64,000 nt of DNA, taken from Solibacillus sp. FSL H8-0523 (GTDB lineage: Bacteria > Bacillota > Bacilli > Bacillales_A > Planococcaceae). The notes below the pieces were generated by a model. The model did not search any database. It saw only the letters and a list, made by a program, of their open reading frames with translations, and was not told the origin of the DNA. The position numbers and the translations under genes are program-made. How positions within the stretch are numbered: position 1 is the first letter of the stretch; each line of letters begins with the position of its first letter. The stretch lies in NCBI RefSeq assembly GCF_038051985.1, contig NZ_CP150291.1, positions 1,302,001-1,366,000 of the forward strand, in the 5' to 3' direction. Below, piece by piece: positions 43,643-52,462 of this stretch.

Positions 43643-44326
43643 TTAAAGAATATGTGAACGTAATATATAATACTTTTCTGCATATGGAATTCCGACTTCA
43701 AATCCTCTCATTTCCGCCCATTTCAAGACACTTTCCGGAGATAGTAGGTTGCTTGGAGGACGTCGTTGTGACGCGTGCTTTAAAAAAGAATCGATTTTTT
43801 TTTGAACTGTTTGAGAGATGTCTAAATATAATTCTCCAGTATTCCAAAATTTTTGATATTGCCATGAAATAAGTGGATATTCATACATGGCAATTAATTT
43901 GATTTTTTGGTTTGTCTTTGGTCTTAGGGCAGCAAAACAAGTTTCAAATAAAACGATATGATCTTGATGATAGCTAGGGAGGGGAATAAATACCATAGTA
44001 GGGTCATAGCTATTGATAATTTTATCTAATTTAGTAATCAGTTCATTTTTAGGGATAGTGTCAAGTAAAGAGTCCTTATCGTTATATAAAACTTCGAAAT
44101 CGTAACAACCGAGAACTTCCAAAGCATCTTGTAGTTCTCTAATACGGGTTGAAGCCAATACAAGTTGATTGTTATGTGTATGAACAATATCTCCAACAGC
44201 TATAACAATTACTTTGACTTGATTATTAAGTCTACAGGCTTTTTCAATTAATCCTCCACAGCCAAGTACTTCATCATCTGCATGTGGAGCAATAATCAAT
44301 ATTCTTTCGGCTCCTAATGTAATCAT
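43643..44326 (-). CDS. PIG-L-family deacetylase
   Basis: 227 residues. Zinc motif APHADDEVLGCGG (His15, Asp18 region) at the N-terminus and HQDH later (PLPSYHQDHIVLFE), as in N-acetylglucosaminyl deacetylases LmbE/BshB. AGGAGGTG precedes the ATG. Here the glycan-operon context points to deacetylation of an N-acetylated sugar rather than bacillithiol synthesis. About 40 bases separate it from the aminotransferase. Confidence 0.9.
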   Translation of the reverse strand: MITLGAERILIIAPHADDEVLGCGGLIEKACRLNNQVKVIVIAVGDIVHTHNNQLVLASTRIRELQDALEVLGCYDFEVLYNDKDSLLDTIPKNELITKLDKIINSYDPTMVFIPLPSYHQDHIVLFETCFAALRPKTNQKIKLIAMYEYPLISWQYQKFWNTGELYLDISQTVQKKIDSFLKHASQRRPPSNLLSPESVLKWAEMRGFEVGIPYAEKYYILRSHIL

Positions 44327-44390
44327 AAATTCACCTCCTGTTAATATCTTTTTTAAAGGATAAGAAAGTATAAAATTTTAGCTTTATAAC

Positions 44391-44516
44391 AGTGTCTAGG
44401 CATTCGCACCAGCCCCTCGGACATTTCGGTCCCGCCGTCGAAAGTGATAAAGCGTTTACTTTCTAGTCGGGCCCTCCAATGTCTGTCGGGTCTTAAAGGG
44501 TGTGAATGCCCTTTTC
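44391..44516 (-). repeat. Structured repeat element R7 (different family)
   Basis: About 125 bp bounded by GGCATTCGCACC (44399-44410) and GGGTGTGAATGCC (44498-44510), which pair. Inside are GACATT/AATGTC (44420/44478), CCCG/CGGG and GAAAGT/ACTTTC, giving nested stems. It sits between two genes of the glycan operon. A footprint with both ends but no interior occurs at 31721-31740, which suggests a repeat or mobile element; one full copy only in this window. Confidence 0.55.
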
Positions 44517-45200
44517 TTATAGTCGATTTTTACGTATGATATGAATTGTTTCCGGTCCGCAATTAAAGAGCATATCGATAATGGAGAGATTGGGTTGGAA
44601 ATCACCCCAACGTTGAGGGTAGACAGGGTGTTTGAAATTTTGATAAACAAGTTGGATTTGTTGAGCTTCAAATTCACTTCGATTGTTATATACTTGTGCA
44701 CCAGTACCTGATAAATAAACATTACCGTCTAAATAGGATGTTATGTTTACATTTCTCGCATTTTTATTACCAAAATCTATTTGGAAATCGGACTCTAGGA
44801 ATAGTTCAGTTGTTATATTTAAGAGGAGTTTTATATGCTCGATTAGTGCAATATTTAACGTTGCGATTTTCTCCCATTTATTTCTGTAGATTTGTTCAAA
44901 TCCATCTCCATAATCGCTCCAGTAAGGACATTTTTTATAATTTGCTTCGATTGTTTTCCATTGACTTATTTGCCAATTACTATTGTTCGCAATTTGTATT
45001 TCGTTAATAGGTATATTCTTGTTTTTTAGTGGTACAGTTAACATGAATTCGCCTTGTGGAGTTTTGATTTTATTTCGATTGAGGAACCCACTTGTGGAAT
45101 GGTATGCAGTATCTAATAATACAAATTTATCCACTTGATCTAATTTGTCGAAAAAGCCAATCCACGGGATATAGTTTGGTTGGTGGATCGCAATTTTCAC
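44517..45200 (-). CDS. WbqC-like protein
   Basis: 227 residues of the WbqC family, found in many polysaccharide loci and of unproven biochemistry. Hallmarks are KIAIHQPNYIPWIGFFDKL at the very start, DTAYHSTSGFLNRNKI, and QRWGDFQPNLSIIDMLFNCG near the end. GTG 45200 was chosen (GAGGAAGTG upstream) because the conserved N-terminus begins there. It is between the glycosyltransferase and PIG-L genes in the minus-strand operon. Its stop codon adjoins repeat R7. Confidence 0.9.
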   Translation of the reverse strand: MKIAIHQPNYIPWIGFFDKLDQVDKFVLLDTAYHSTSGFLNRNKIKTPQGEFMLTVPLKNKNIPINEIQIANNSNWQISQWKTIEANYKKCPYWSDYGDGFEQIYRNKWEKIATLNIALIEHIKLLLNITTELFLESDFQIDFGNKNARNVNITSYLDGNVYLSGTGAQVYNNRSEFEAQQIQLVYQNFKHPVYPQRWGDFQPNLSIIDMLFNCGPETIHIIRKNRL

Positions 45201-45253
45201 ATTATCACTTCCTCGGAATAAGATATTAATCATATATAATTACATAAAGGTAT

Positions 45254-46645
45254 TTAATCTAAATCCAATTTTATGTTATTTCCGGTCCGTTTTAACTTAT
45301 CCCAGCCTACATAATTTCCACGTAAAGCCGCTATTAAAGCTTTCCATGTGACATAGCCTAACAAATAACGATAGCCAATTCTCTGAAAAAAAATCCATAG
45401 AAGGGGCTTCATTTTTTCATTTGCAATCTTAAATGCCAAAAATGAATTCAAGGTGTCAGTTAGATAAAAAAGTAACGCAAACAAATATATGCTTGTTGTC
45501 CCTGTTAAAAGGGCCACAATGAAAAGGAAATCTATAATTGGAGAGGTTAAAAAAAGTAAATAGGAAAATAACAAGCTTGGAGCTGCAAAAAATTTGAGTG
45601 CTTTGTTAGAAGAAGAAAAGATGGATTTTTTATGTTTCCATGTGGTTTGTAATACACCATAAGACCATCGAAATCGCTGCTTTACGAATTCCTTTATCGT
45701 TTCAGGACTTTCCTCGTAAGAAATGGCCCGTTCATCATAAACAATTTTGTGACCAGCATTTAGAATTCTTATCGTAAGTTCCGTGTCTTCTGCAAGGGTA
45801 TCATTATGATAAAACCCGAGTTGTTCGACTACACTTTTACGCCAAGCACTATTTGAACCGGATACAACTGTTATACAACCCAGTTCCTCAAAGGCTCTTT
45901 TGTCTAAATTTTGTGCAGTAACATACTCGATATGTTGCCACATGAGTAGTTGGTTATGAATATTCCCGATTTTACAATTCCCTGTAACAGCAGCGACACG
46001 AGAATCTGAAAAGTTTTTGACTAAATCCGAAATTGTAGTTGATTTAAAAATCGTATCTGCATCAATGGTAATAATAATGTCTCCTAACGCATTTTGAAAA
46101 CCAAGGTTGAGTGCGGAAGCCTTCCCACCATTTTCTTTTTGCAGTAATTTGACTTTGGGGTTACGAGAGAAATATTTCTTAATGATTGAAGCTGTTTCAT
46201 CCGTCGAACCATCATCAATGATAAGAATTTCTGATAATGGATAGTCACTTTTTAATAAAGCTTTAATGGTTCGTCTAATGATCACTTCTTCGTTGTATAC
46301 AGGAACAATCACACTGACTCGCGGTCTATACTGTTTTAGATAAGGCTTATTTACGGAGATGTACTCGTGTATAATTTTCTTTCTTCTCTGCTGCCTCAAA
46401 CAATAAAAGATGACGATTAGCATTCGTAGGAAACCTAATACGATTGTGATCAATAAATAGGATATAAAAATTTTTTTCATAACAGTAACAAAATTTGTAG
46501 TAATCACATTGAATAATGGTAAATGAAGAATTTTGTAATGATTTAATCCATATAGCGACAGTGCAATAAGGAAGGTTAATAGGAAAATTGCTAATGTAAT
46601 TTTTATTTTAAACCAACGCTGACCGGTACTATCTTCAAATATCAT
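45254..46645 (-). CDS. Membrane glycosyltransferase family 2 (PgaC/IcaA-like)
   Basis: 463 residues. Two N-terminal membrane helices (about 14-35 and 57-82), a GT2 catalytic domain (about 108-335), then C-terminal helices. Processive-enzyme motifs: DDGS (144-147), DAD (195-197), TLAED (283-287) and QRFRW (323-327). This matches poly-N-acetylglucosamine, hyaluronan or cellulose synthase-like enzymes. With PIG-L deacetylase and DegT aminotransferase in the operon, an amino-sugar homopolymer or secondary wall glycan is likely. First gene of the operon. AT-rich composition hints at transfer. Confidence 0.92.
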   Translation of the reverse strand: MIFEDSTGQRWFKIKITLAIFLLTFLIALSLYGLNHYKILHLPLFNVITTNFVTVMKKIFISYLLITIVLGFLRMLIVIFYCLRQQRRKKIIHEYISVNKPYLKQYRPRVSVIVPVYNEEVIIRRTIKALLKSDYPLSEILIIDDGSTDETASIIKKYFSRNPKVKLLQKENGGKASALNLGFQNALGDIIITIDADTIFKSTTISDLVKNFSDSRVAAVTGNCKIGNIHNQLLMWQHIEYVTAQNLDKRAFEELGCITVVSGSNSAWRKSVVEQLGFYHNDTLAEDTELTIRILNAGHKIVYDERAISYEESPETIKEFVKQRFRWSYGVLQTTWKHKKSIFSSSNKALKFFAAPSLLFSYLLFLTSPIIDFLFIVALLTGTTSIYLFALLFYLTDTLNSFLAFKIANEKMKPLLWIFFQRIGYRYLLGYVTWKALIAALRGNYVGWDKLKRTGNNIKLDLD

Positions 46646-46745
46646 GTGATTTTCACCAACCTTTTGTTGTATTTATATGTCATGTTTATAAATTGACTTG
46701 CACATATGTTTACCTTTCTGTAGAAAAATCTATGGCAAATAGTAC

Positions 46746-46798
46746 AAAAAAATCTGCTTGAAATCGGCACTATCATAACGATTTCAGGCAGATTTTTT
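46746..46798. terminator. Strong bidirectional hairpin upstream of the glycan operon
   Basis: About 20-bp stem (AAAAAATCTGC...TGAAATCG with partner at 46779-46798, one mismatch) with T tracts on both strands. It lies in a divergent gap with no gene converging on it, so it may insulate the glycan operon from transcription through repeat R5, or act as an attenuator. Confidence 0.75.
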
Positions 46799-46828
46799 AT
46801 TCTTGTGAAAATATAGGTTCATCACCAT

Positions 46829-47460
46829 GGGGTTAATTTTTCTAATAAAATCTTGCTTTTTTGATTGGTGGGCTACGGCATGACCGCAGTATGGCCACGT
46901 AGTACGTGTCCATACTACTGTCTTTAATGCCGTTTGCGATGCCCACCAATCATTTGTTTTGCCCTTGTTATAAAGTTTAAGAGAGCAAAATTAAGCCCCT
47001 TGCGCTATCGCGAGGCGGCGGATAGTGGCAAAGTGTTACTTTCTTAATTGAATAAATTTAAATCAATGCTGTGCTGATTTAAATTTATTTATTGAAAGGT
47101 TCTTTTTTTTCCTTTGATTATAAATAGCACTATTTCAAAAGGAACATGCTTTGCTTCAACATTTTTTATAGAAGCTCACTATATGCCAAAATAGAGTGGC
47201 GCGGAGCGAAGGGTGAGTTCTAGATATACTTGCTTCAACGAAAAGAGTTGTACGGAGTGGAGGGGCGGACTCCTTGGCGATTAAGCGTGCGCGGAAAATC
47301 CAATGTTCCATGCCGCCGCAAGAGGCATGGAACATTTAGTTGGAGCCACGCCGCCCGGAAAGCCTGCCCCGGAACGCAGTACAACGGACGCGAGCTTAAT
47401 ATTATCTCAATTCAATGCGTTTTCCCCGTAGCGCAGCAGAACGGATTCAATTAAAAAAGC
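46829..47460 (+). repeat. Structured intergenic repeat cluster, copy R5 (full)
   Basis: Unit A at 46863-46951 (89 bp), closed by GATTGGTGGGC/GCCCACCAATC and very close to R1. Unit B at 46995-47019. Linker. Unit D (about 47247-47392) with GTTGTAC/GTACAAC outer stem and copy-specific hairpin 47302-47336 (arms AATGTTCCATGCC / GGCATGGAACATT). Right edge CCCCGTAGCGCAGCAGAACGGA, then a GATT-AATTAAAAAAGC tail shared in form with R2 and R6. It lies in the divergent gap between the glycan operon and the second LtaS-like gene, the only copy in a divergent position. The short open frame at 47230-47454 crosses it without an RBS. Confidence 0.85.
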
Positions 47461-47565
47461 TTATTTTTTCTTGTTAACCCCAACTTATAGCAATAAACCA
47501 AAATATGGATAAACAAAGGTGCAATGCGAGGGGCTAAAAATTTTATTAGAAAAGAAGGTTGTTCT

Positions 47566-49389
47566 ATGCATAAAGTTAAATATAGCGGTCAAACAATTTT
47601 ATTTTTACTATTTGCGCATTTCATTTTGATTTATTTTCATTGCCAATTTAATTTTCAAGATGTATGGGAAAATACGATGAATTATTGGCATAATTACCTG
47701 TTTAATATTTTCGTATTATATGTGTTTTATGTCTGTTGTCTTGTTCTATTTAATCGCCAAAAGTATGCTTGGTTTTGGTTTTTTACTAGTATAGTTTTAT
47801 TCGCAATGGCAAACTATTTAAAGCTAAGCTATAGAAACGTACCTCTTTTACCAAGTGATTTTACGCAGATTTTTGAGCTAACTCATATTATACAAATGCT
47901 GAACGAAATCCATGTGATGATTCTACTAGTTTTCCTTGGATTGCTAGTAGTTGTTTTTCTACTCGTTACAAAAATTAAATCGAAGTTGATTTTTACGACG
48001 AAACAGAGAATAGGGAGTGCATTATTTTTATGGTTAATTATTTTGAGTATGTATTATAGTAATCATCACTATAGTCCGTATCGAGTAATGGCCACAGCTT
48101 TTGGTATTACAGATGTTTATTGGGATTTAACGGAAGACTACAGTTCAAATGGTCCGTTAGTTGGGTTTATAAAAAATTTAGATATTCAGGTGATGGAAGA
48201 GAAACCTGAAAACTATTCTTATGAAACGGTGAGGGAGATTGTTAATAAGTATAAAGAAAAGGCAACAGAAACTAATAACGGAAAGGATACTTTAGAAAAT
48301 CACACAGTCATTTTTATATTAAGTGAAAGTTTTGTTGACCCATTGAGAATTCCTACACTAAAACTTTCTGATGATCCGATTCCGTATATTAGGTCGCTAA
48401 AAAATGAAACAACTTCAGGGGTAATGTTAGGTGCCAGTTTTGGCGGGGGCACAGCCGATGTTGAGTACGAAATATTAACTGGGTTTAGCACGAATTATTT
48501 ACATCCATCACTAACGATTCCTTATACACTACTCGTACCTAACTTAAATGAAGCACCAAATATTACAAATGTATTTAATCATAAAACGGCCGTGCACACA
48601 TATAATGCCAGCCTTTATAGAAGGAAAGAAGTTTTTGAAAAGTTTGGATTTGAACGCTTTTTTTACGATGGTGGAAATCCTGAGCTATCCTATAAAGAAA
48701 CAATAGAAAATAGTAAGTATATAAGCGATAAATCAGCTTATCAAGAAGTGTTAGATATACTTAATAATCATGATGATGATAATTTATTTCTGTTGTTAAC
48801 AACGATGCAAAATCATATTCCTTATAAAAAGGGGCAGTATTCAAATCAATTTCAAGTTTTGAATGAGTTGGATGAACAGGAAAAATCTGGAATAGAGACG
48901 TATGTTCAAGGTATTCATTATACAGATGTGGCGACTAAAAATTTTATAGAAGAAATTAATCAAATTGATAAGCCTATTACAGTGTTCTTCTTCGGGGATC
49001 ATTTGCCATCAGATATATTTGATCGTTATGAGGAAAAAAATAACGAAGATTTAGCCTTTTACAAAACCGATTATTTTATTTATAGCAATTTTGAAACGCC
49101 AGCATTAGATTATTCAGTAGTTAGTCCGAATGTCATGAGTTCGATCGTTTTGGAACAGTTGAATGTAAAGTTAACACCATATTATGTCTTGCTGGATGAG
49201 GTCAAAAAAACACTTCCTGTTATTAGATGGGGAGAGTATTTAGTACAATCAGACGGATCATTTGTTACTGAAGATGATTTACCAGAAAATGCACAGGAGC
49301 TGGTAAATGTTTATCGAATGATTCAATATGATATTAATGAAGGAGCACAATATTCGATTGAGCTGGGGATGTTTGAATTTGTGCGTTGA
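47566..49389 (+). CDS. LtaS-type membrane sulfatase (second copy, divergent)
   Basis: 607 residues. Five N-terminal membrane helices, then an extracellular sulfatase domain. Conserved residues: Glu in FILSESFVDP, catalytic Thr T296 in GGGTADVEYEILTGF, Asp-His in FFGDHLP. Sequence differs strongly from the LtaS at 35718 (for example GGGTADVE rather than QGKTSDAE), closer to LTA-synthase-like proteins found in polysaccharide loci. It probably adds glycerol phosphate or phosphoethanolamine-type groups to a surface glycan. ATG 47566 has AAGAAGG upstream. AT-rich, next to the glycan operon and repeat R5. Confidence 0.88.
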   Translation: MHKVKYSGQTILFLLFAHFILIYFHCQFNFQDVWENTMNYWHNYLFNIFVLYVFYVCCLVLFNRQKYAWFWFFTSIVLFAMANYLKLSYRNVPLLPSDFTQIFELTHIIQMLNEIHVMILLVFLGLLVVVFLLVTKIKSKLIFTTKQRIGSALFLWLIILSMYYSNHHYSPYRVMATAFGITDVYWDLTEDYSSNGPLVGFIKNLDIQVMEEKPENYSYETVREIVNKYKEKATETNNGKDTLENHTVIFILSESFVDPLRIPTLKLSDDPIPYIRSLKNETTSGVMLGASFGGGTADVEYEILTGFSTNYLHPSLTIPYTLLVPNLNEAPNITNVFNHKTAVHTYNASLYRRKEVFEKFGFERFFYDGGNPELSYKETIENSKYISDKSAYQEVLDILNNHDDDNLFLLLTTMQNHIPYKKGQYSNQFQVLNELDEQEKSGIETYVQGIHYTDVATKNFIEEINQIDKPITVFFFGDHLPSDIFDRYEEKNNEDLAFYKTDYFIYSNFETPALDYSVVSPNVMSSIVLEQLNVKLTPYYVLLDEVKKTLPVIRWGEYLVQSDGSFVTEDDLPENAQELVNVYRMIQYDINEGAQYSIELGMFEFVR

Positions 49390-49468
49390 CCCGGGGAAGG
49401 GAAAGTTTTAGGTGATGAAGAATAATAAGAAAACTAGAAAATGAGTTCTATGGAAGAGGGGAGTTTGG

Positions 49469-50317
49469 TTGAAATTTACTGATCGAAGTAAACGAATTTT
49501 AAAAAATGCTGAAGATGTGGCGCGACAAACAACAGGACTTGTATATCCGGTGCATATTTTACTTGCAATGTTAGAGGAGAAGACTGGCGTATGCGCGGAG
49601 TTAAACATGAGTTATCCGCGGTTGAATGAAGTGTTACATGCACGTATCGAAGTGATATACCGAGTGGATTCAGTGGAAGGAACCATTATTCCCCTATTTA
49701 CAATGAATGCTTCAGAGGCAACAAAGCAAATGCTTGAAATCGCCGAACAGCGCATGCATCGTTATGGGCAGCTTGTCATCAATGAAGGTCATTTGGCGGA
49801 TGGGATTTTTAGAAGTACTGACCCGAAAACGCGAGAAATCTTAAAAGGTCTTGATGTTGAGGGGATGCACCATATTGTTTGTACGGCGCGTGATATGGTT
49901 GTACATTTACGAAATTATACGTTGCCAAGTGAACTCAATACGCAAACGACATTTCGCCGAGCACAGCTTTTAGACCATGCTGCTTTAATTGATTTTGTGA
50001 AAACACATTTTGGAGCAGGTTGGCTGGAATCAATTGATAATGGCTTTACGTATGAAGAAATCCCAATTTTTCTAGCATTTGAAGGAGAGAACATCATCGG
50101 CTTTGCAAGCTTTGATGTGACACGTAACAGAAAAGGCATATTTGGACCAATGGGAACGCAAAAGACAATCCGTTCGCACAAGGTAGGCTATACGCTTTTA
50201 CATTTGGCGTTAAATGAAATGAATGATATCGGTTATGAATATGCGGTGTTAGGTGAGGCAGGGCCACTTGAGTTTTATGAAAAGGCTTGTGGCGCGGTGG
50301 TAATTCCGAGGAAGTGA
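49469..50317 (+). CDS. Clp N-domain fused to GNAT acetyltransferase
   Basis: 282 residues. The first ~145 form a Clp_N-like double repeat (FTDRSKRILKNAEDVARQTT...VYPVHILLAMLEE and ASEATKQMLEIAEQRM...INEGHLADGIF), the substrate/adaptor-binding module of ClpC/ClpA. The rest is a GNAT domain (FRRAQLLDHAALIDFVKTHF, with MGTQKTIRSHKVGYTLLHLAL as the acetyl-CoA loop and EFYEKACGAVV at the end). There is no ATPase domain. TTG start with GAGGGGAG upstream. It may recruit or modify Clp substrates or bind the same adaptor or phosphoarginine ligands as ClpC; this is inference. Confidence 0.85.
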   Translation: MKFTDRSKRILKNAEDVARQTTGLVYPVHILLAMLEEKTGVCAELNMSYPRLNEVLHARIEVIYRVDSVEGTIIPLFTMNASEATKQMLEIAEQRMHRYGQLVINEGHLADGIFRSTDPKTREILKGLDVEGMHHIVCTARDMVVHLRNYTLPSELNTQTTFRRAQLLDHAALIDFVKTHFGAGWLESIDNGFTYEEIPIFLAFEGENIIGFASFDVTRNRKGIFGPMGTQKTIRSHKVGYTLLHLALNEMNDIGYEYAVLGEAGPLEFYEKACGAVVIPRK

Positions 50318-50330
50318 ACTATATAAAATG

Positions 50331-50374
50331 AACCGAGAACAAAAGTAGAGAAATATTTTTGTTCTCGGTTTTTT
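50331..50374 (+). terminator. Terminator after Clp_N-GNAT gene
   Basis: AACCGAGAACAAAA pairs with TTTTGTTCTCGGTT, then T residues. Confidence 0.92.
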
Positions 50375-50409
50375 GTTGTATGTTCCTTATCTATTTAAAT
50401 GAGTTTGCA

Positions 50410-50533
50410 TCAATAATCAAGTCGTTTAATTCTTATTAAGCTTACATGCCTATTTGTAAAATGCTTTTCAACGATATACATATCTTCTTCACCTGCGAAA
50501 CCTTGAGCTGTTAATTTTTCAAATAACTCCCAT
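50410..50533 (-). pseudogene. Possible frameshifted small gene downstream of adeC
   Basis: On the minus strand, AAGGAG is followed by an ATG (50533) whose frame stops after four codons, while the adjacent frame is open for about 43 codons (WELFEKLTAQGFAGEEDMYI followed by VEKHFTNRHVSLIRIKRLDY). The composition is protein-like. This fits a one-base indel near the start of a small gene, or AUU/CUG initiation. No family recognised. Confidence 0.3.
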
Positions 50534-50548
50534 AACAGCTCCTTAAAG

Positions 50549-52276
50549 CTATTTCACTTCGATCTCAATATGCTGGAACGCTTCTACATCAAAAAGCCCC
50601 GTATCTGTTAATTTAAGTGATGGAATAACCGGTAATGCTAAGAATGACAACGTTAAAAATAGATGGAACGATAATGTAGGGTGCAGCACGTGTAAGGCTT
50701 CATGTACCGTATGTAGCTGCTCTGTTGCAAGGCTTGCGTCAACATTGGTCATAATCCCACCAATCGGCAGTGCCATCTGAGCTAATACCTCACCATCTTT
50801 GACAACAACAAGCCCACCTTGCATGGCTTGTAGCGCATTAAGTGCAGTTGCCATATCAGCATCATTTGTCCCAACAACAATTGCGTTATGCGAGTCATGT
50901 GAAATCGTCGTCGCAACAGCGCCTGCTTGTAAGCCAAGACCGTGTACGATAGCGATCGCTTTTGTCCCGCGGTTTAAATGGCGTTCAAACACTGCAATTT
51001 TTAAGAAGTCCTTGTCAATATTAGGTACAAATTCGCCGTCAACGACATCCACATGCGCGGTTAACTTTTTCGTAAGGATTTGGTGTGGAATGACTTCAAT
51101 AATATTCACCAGTGATTGCGATAAGGGCAATGTAAAATCAGCCGCCGTAATTTCAGGTAAATGCACCGATTGTAAAATGCTTGCAGGCACTTCTGTCAGC
51201 ATCGCAGCGGGTGTTAGCATGTGCCCATTTTCTGCGACCTTTTCTCCTCGTTTCCACACAGCCGCAATTTGCATCATTTCTAAATCATCGAGTAACACAA
51301 AATCCGCTTGGAAGCCGGCTGCTAGTGCGCCTAAATTGTGCAAGCGGTAGCATTCTGCCGCGTTTAGTGAGGCAATTTGAATCGCTTGTAGTGGTTCCAG
51401 GCCTTCTTCGATCACCATTTTAATCGAGGCGTTAATTGTGCCTTCGTCGATAATTTCATCTAAATGCTTATCATCGGTACAAAACGCAAAGCGGCGGGCA
51501 TTTTGTGGGGTAACAGCTGGTAAAATCGCCCGTACATTTTTTGCGGCTGAGCCCTCACGCATTAACACATACATGCCTTGTGTGACACGCTCAATCGCTT
51601 CTTCAGCGCTCACACATTCATGGTCCGTATGGATATTTGCCGCACGGTAGCCGGTAATTTGCTTGGCGTTCAAGCCTGCAGCATGACCATCGATAATCAT
51701 ATGATGGTCTAAGCCGAGCTGGATTTTCGCAAGCATATCGTCATCCCCATTTAACACCGCCGCAAAATCCATGACCTCTGCTAAGCCAAGTACTTGCTTG
51801 TCCTTTGTGAACGGTGCTAAATCCGCTGCTCTTAATGTAGCCCCCGCATGTTCAAAGCTTGTCGCAGGCACACTTGACGGCAGCATATAATAAATATCCA
51901 TCAGTGCATGACGGGCTTCATCGATCATATAAGAAAGGCCAGTTGTACCAGAAACATTAGCAATTTCATGTGGGTCGCTAATGACTGTTGTAACCCCATG
52001 TGGTAGTAGGATTCGGCTAAATTGTTCTGGTGTCAACATCGACGATTCGATATGAATATGGGCATCGATTAATCCCGGAATACAGTAGCGCCCGTTCGCA
52101 TCTTCTTCATGTCTTGCTTTGTACTTTCCTTCGGTATCCACCGCAATAATGCGTCCGTTTGCGACAACTAAGTCTGCTTTTTTCCATTGTAATAAAAATA
52201 CATCCGCAATCAGTGCATTGCGTAAAATAAAGTCCGCTTCGATTTCGTGTTGAGAAATGGCAATTAATTTTTTCAT
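50549..52276 (-). CDS. adeC: Adenine deaminase
   Basis: 575-residue amidohydrolase converting adenine to hypoxanthine and ammonia. Metal motifs: PGLIDAHIHIESSML (HxH), HEIANVSG, GHAAGLNAKQ, and FCTDDKH (Asp). The C-terminal Ade-specific domain includes GLGLQAGAVATTISHDSHNAIVVGTND. ATG 52276 has GGAGG seven bases upstream; an upstream ATG adds non-family residues. It serves purine salvage. A palindromic operator overlaps its promoter (52302-52335). Confidence 0.95.
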   Translation of the reverse strand: MKKLIAISQHEIEADFILRNALIADVFLLQWKKADLVVANGRIIAVDTEGKYKARHEEDANGRYCIPGLIDAHIHIESSMLTPEQFSRILLPHGVTTVISDPHEIANVSGTTGLSYMIDEARHALMDIYYMLPSSVPATSFEHAGATLRAADLAPFTKDKQVLGLAEVMDFAAVLNGDDDMLAKIQLGLDHHMIIDGHAAGLNAKQITGYRAANIHTDHECVSAEEAIERVTQGMYVLMREGSAAKNVRAILPAVTPQNARRFAFCTDDKHLDEIIDEGTINASIKMVIEEGLEPLQAIQIASLNAAECYRLHNLGALAAGFQADFVLLDDLEMMQIAAVWKRGEKVAENGHMLTPAAMLTEVPASILQSVHLPEITAADFTLPLSQSLVNIIEVIPHQILTKKLTAHVDVVDGEFVPNIDKDFLKIAVFERHLNRGTKAIAIVHGLGLQAGAVATTISHDSHNAIVVGTNDADMATALNALQAMQGGLVVVKDGEVLAQMALPIGGIMTNVDASLATEQLHTVHEALHVLHPTLSFHLFLTLSFLALPVIPSLKLTDTGLFDVEAFQHIEIEVK

Positions 52277-52317
52277 GTCGTATCCTCCAGTAGTTTTTGA
52301 AATTCTAACGTATTCTG

Positions 52318-52335
52318 ATTGTTTGCGCAAACAAT
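52318..52335 (-). promoter_or_regulatory. 18-bp perfect palindrome over the adeC promoter
   Basis: ATTGTTTGC-GCAAACAAT is exactly self-complementary. On the minus strand it contains a TTGCGC -35-like hexamer, 17 bp from TAGAAT (52302-52307). A repressor bound here would block adeC. It does not match the Bacillus PurR box that I know; it resembles LacI/GalR-class operators in form. Confidence 0.6.
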
Positions 52336-52462
52336 GTTGCATAGATAATAGAGAAAGTTTGAAATTTAATATGAATATAGTCGTTTCTGAATAATGCGTT
52401 AATTTTACTGTGGATTGAAACTTTCTGGAAATTCGGACGTATAGAAAGAAGGAGGGGTGCGT

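Noticed and set aside
50799-51350. 183-codon plus-strand frame opposite adeC
   Set aside because: Antisense to adeC; the Cys/Thr-rich composition reflects the complement of alanine/glycine codons.
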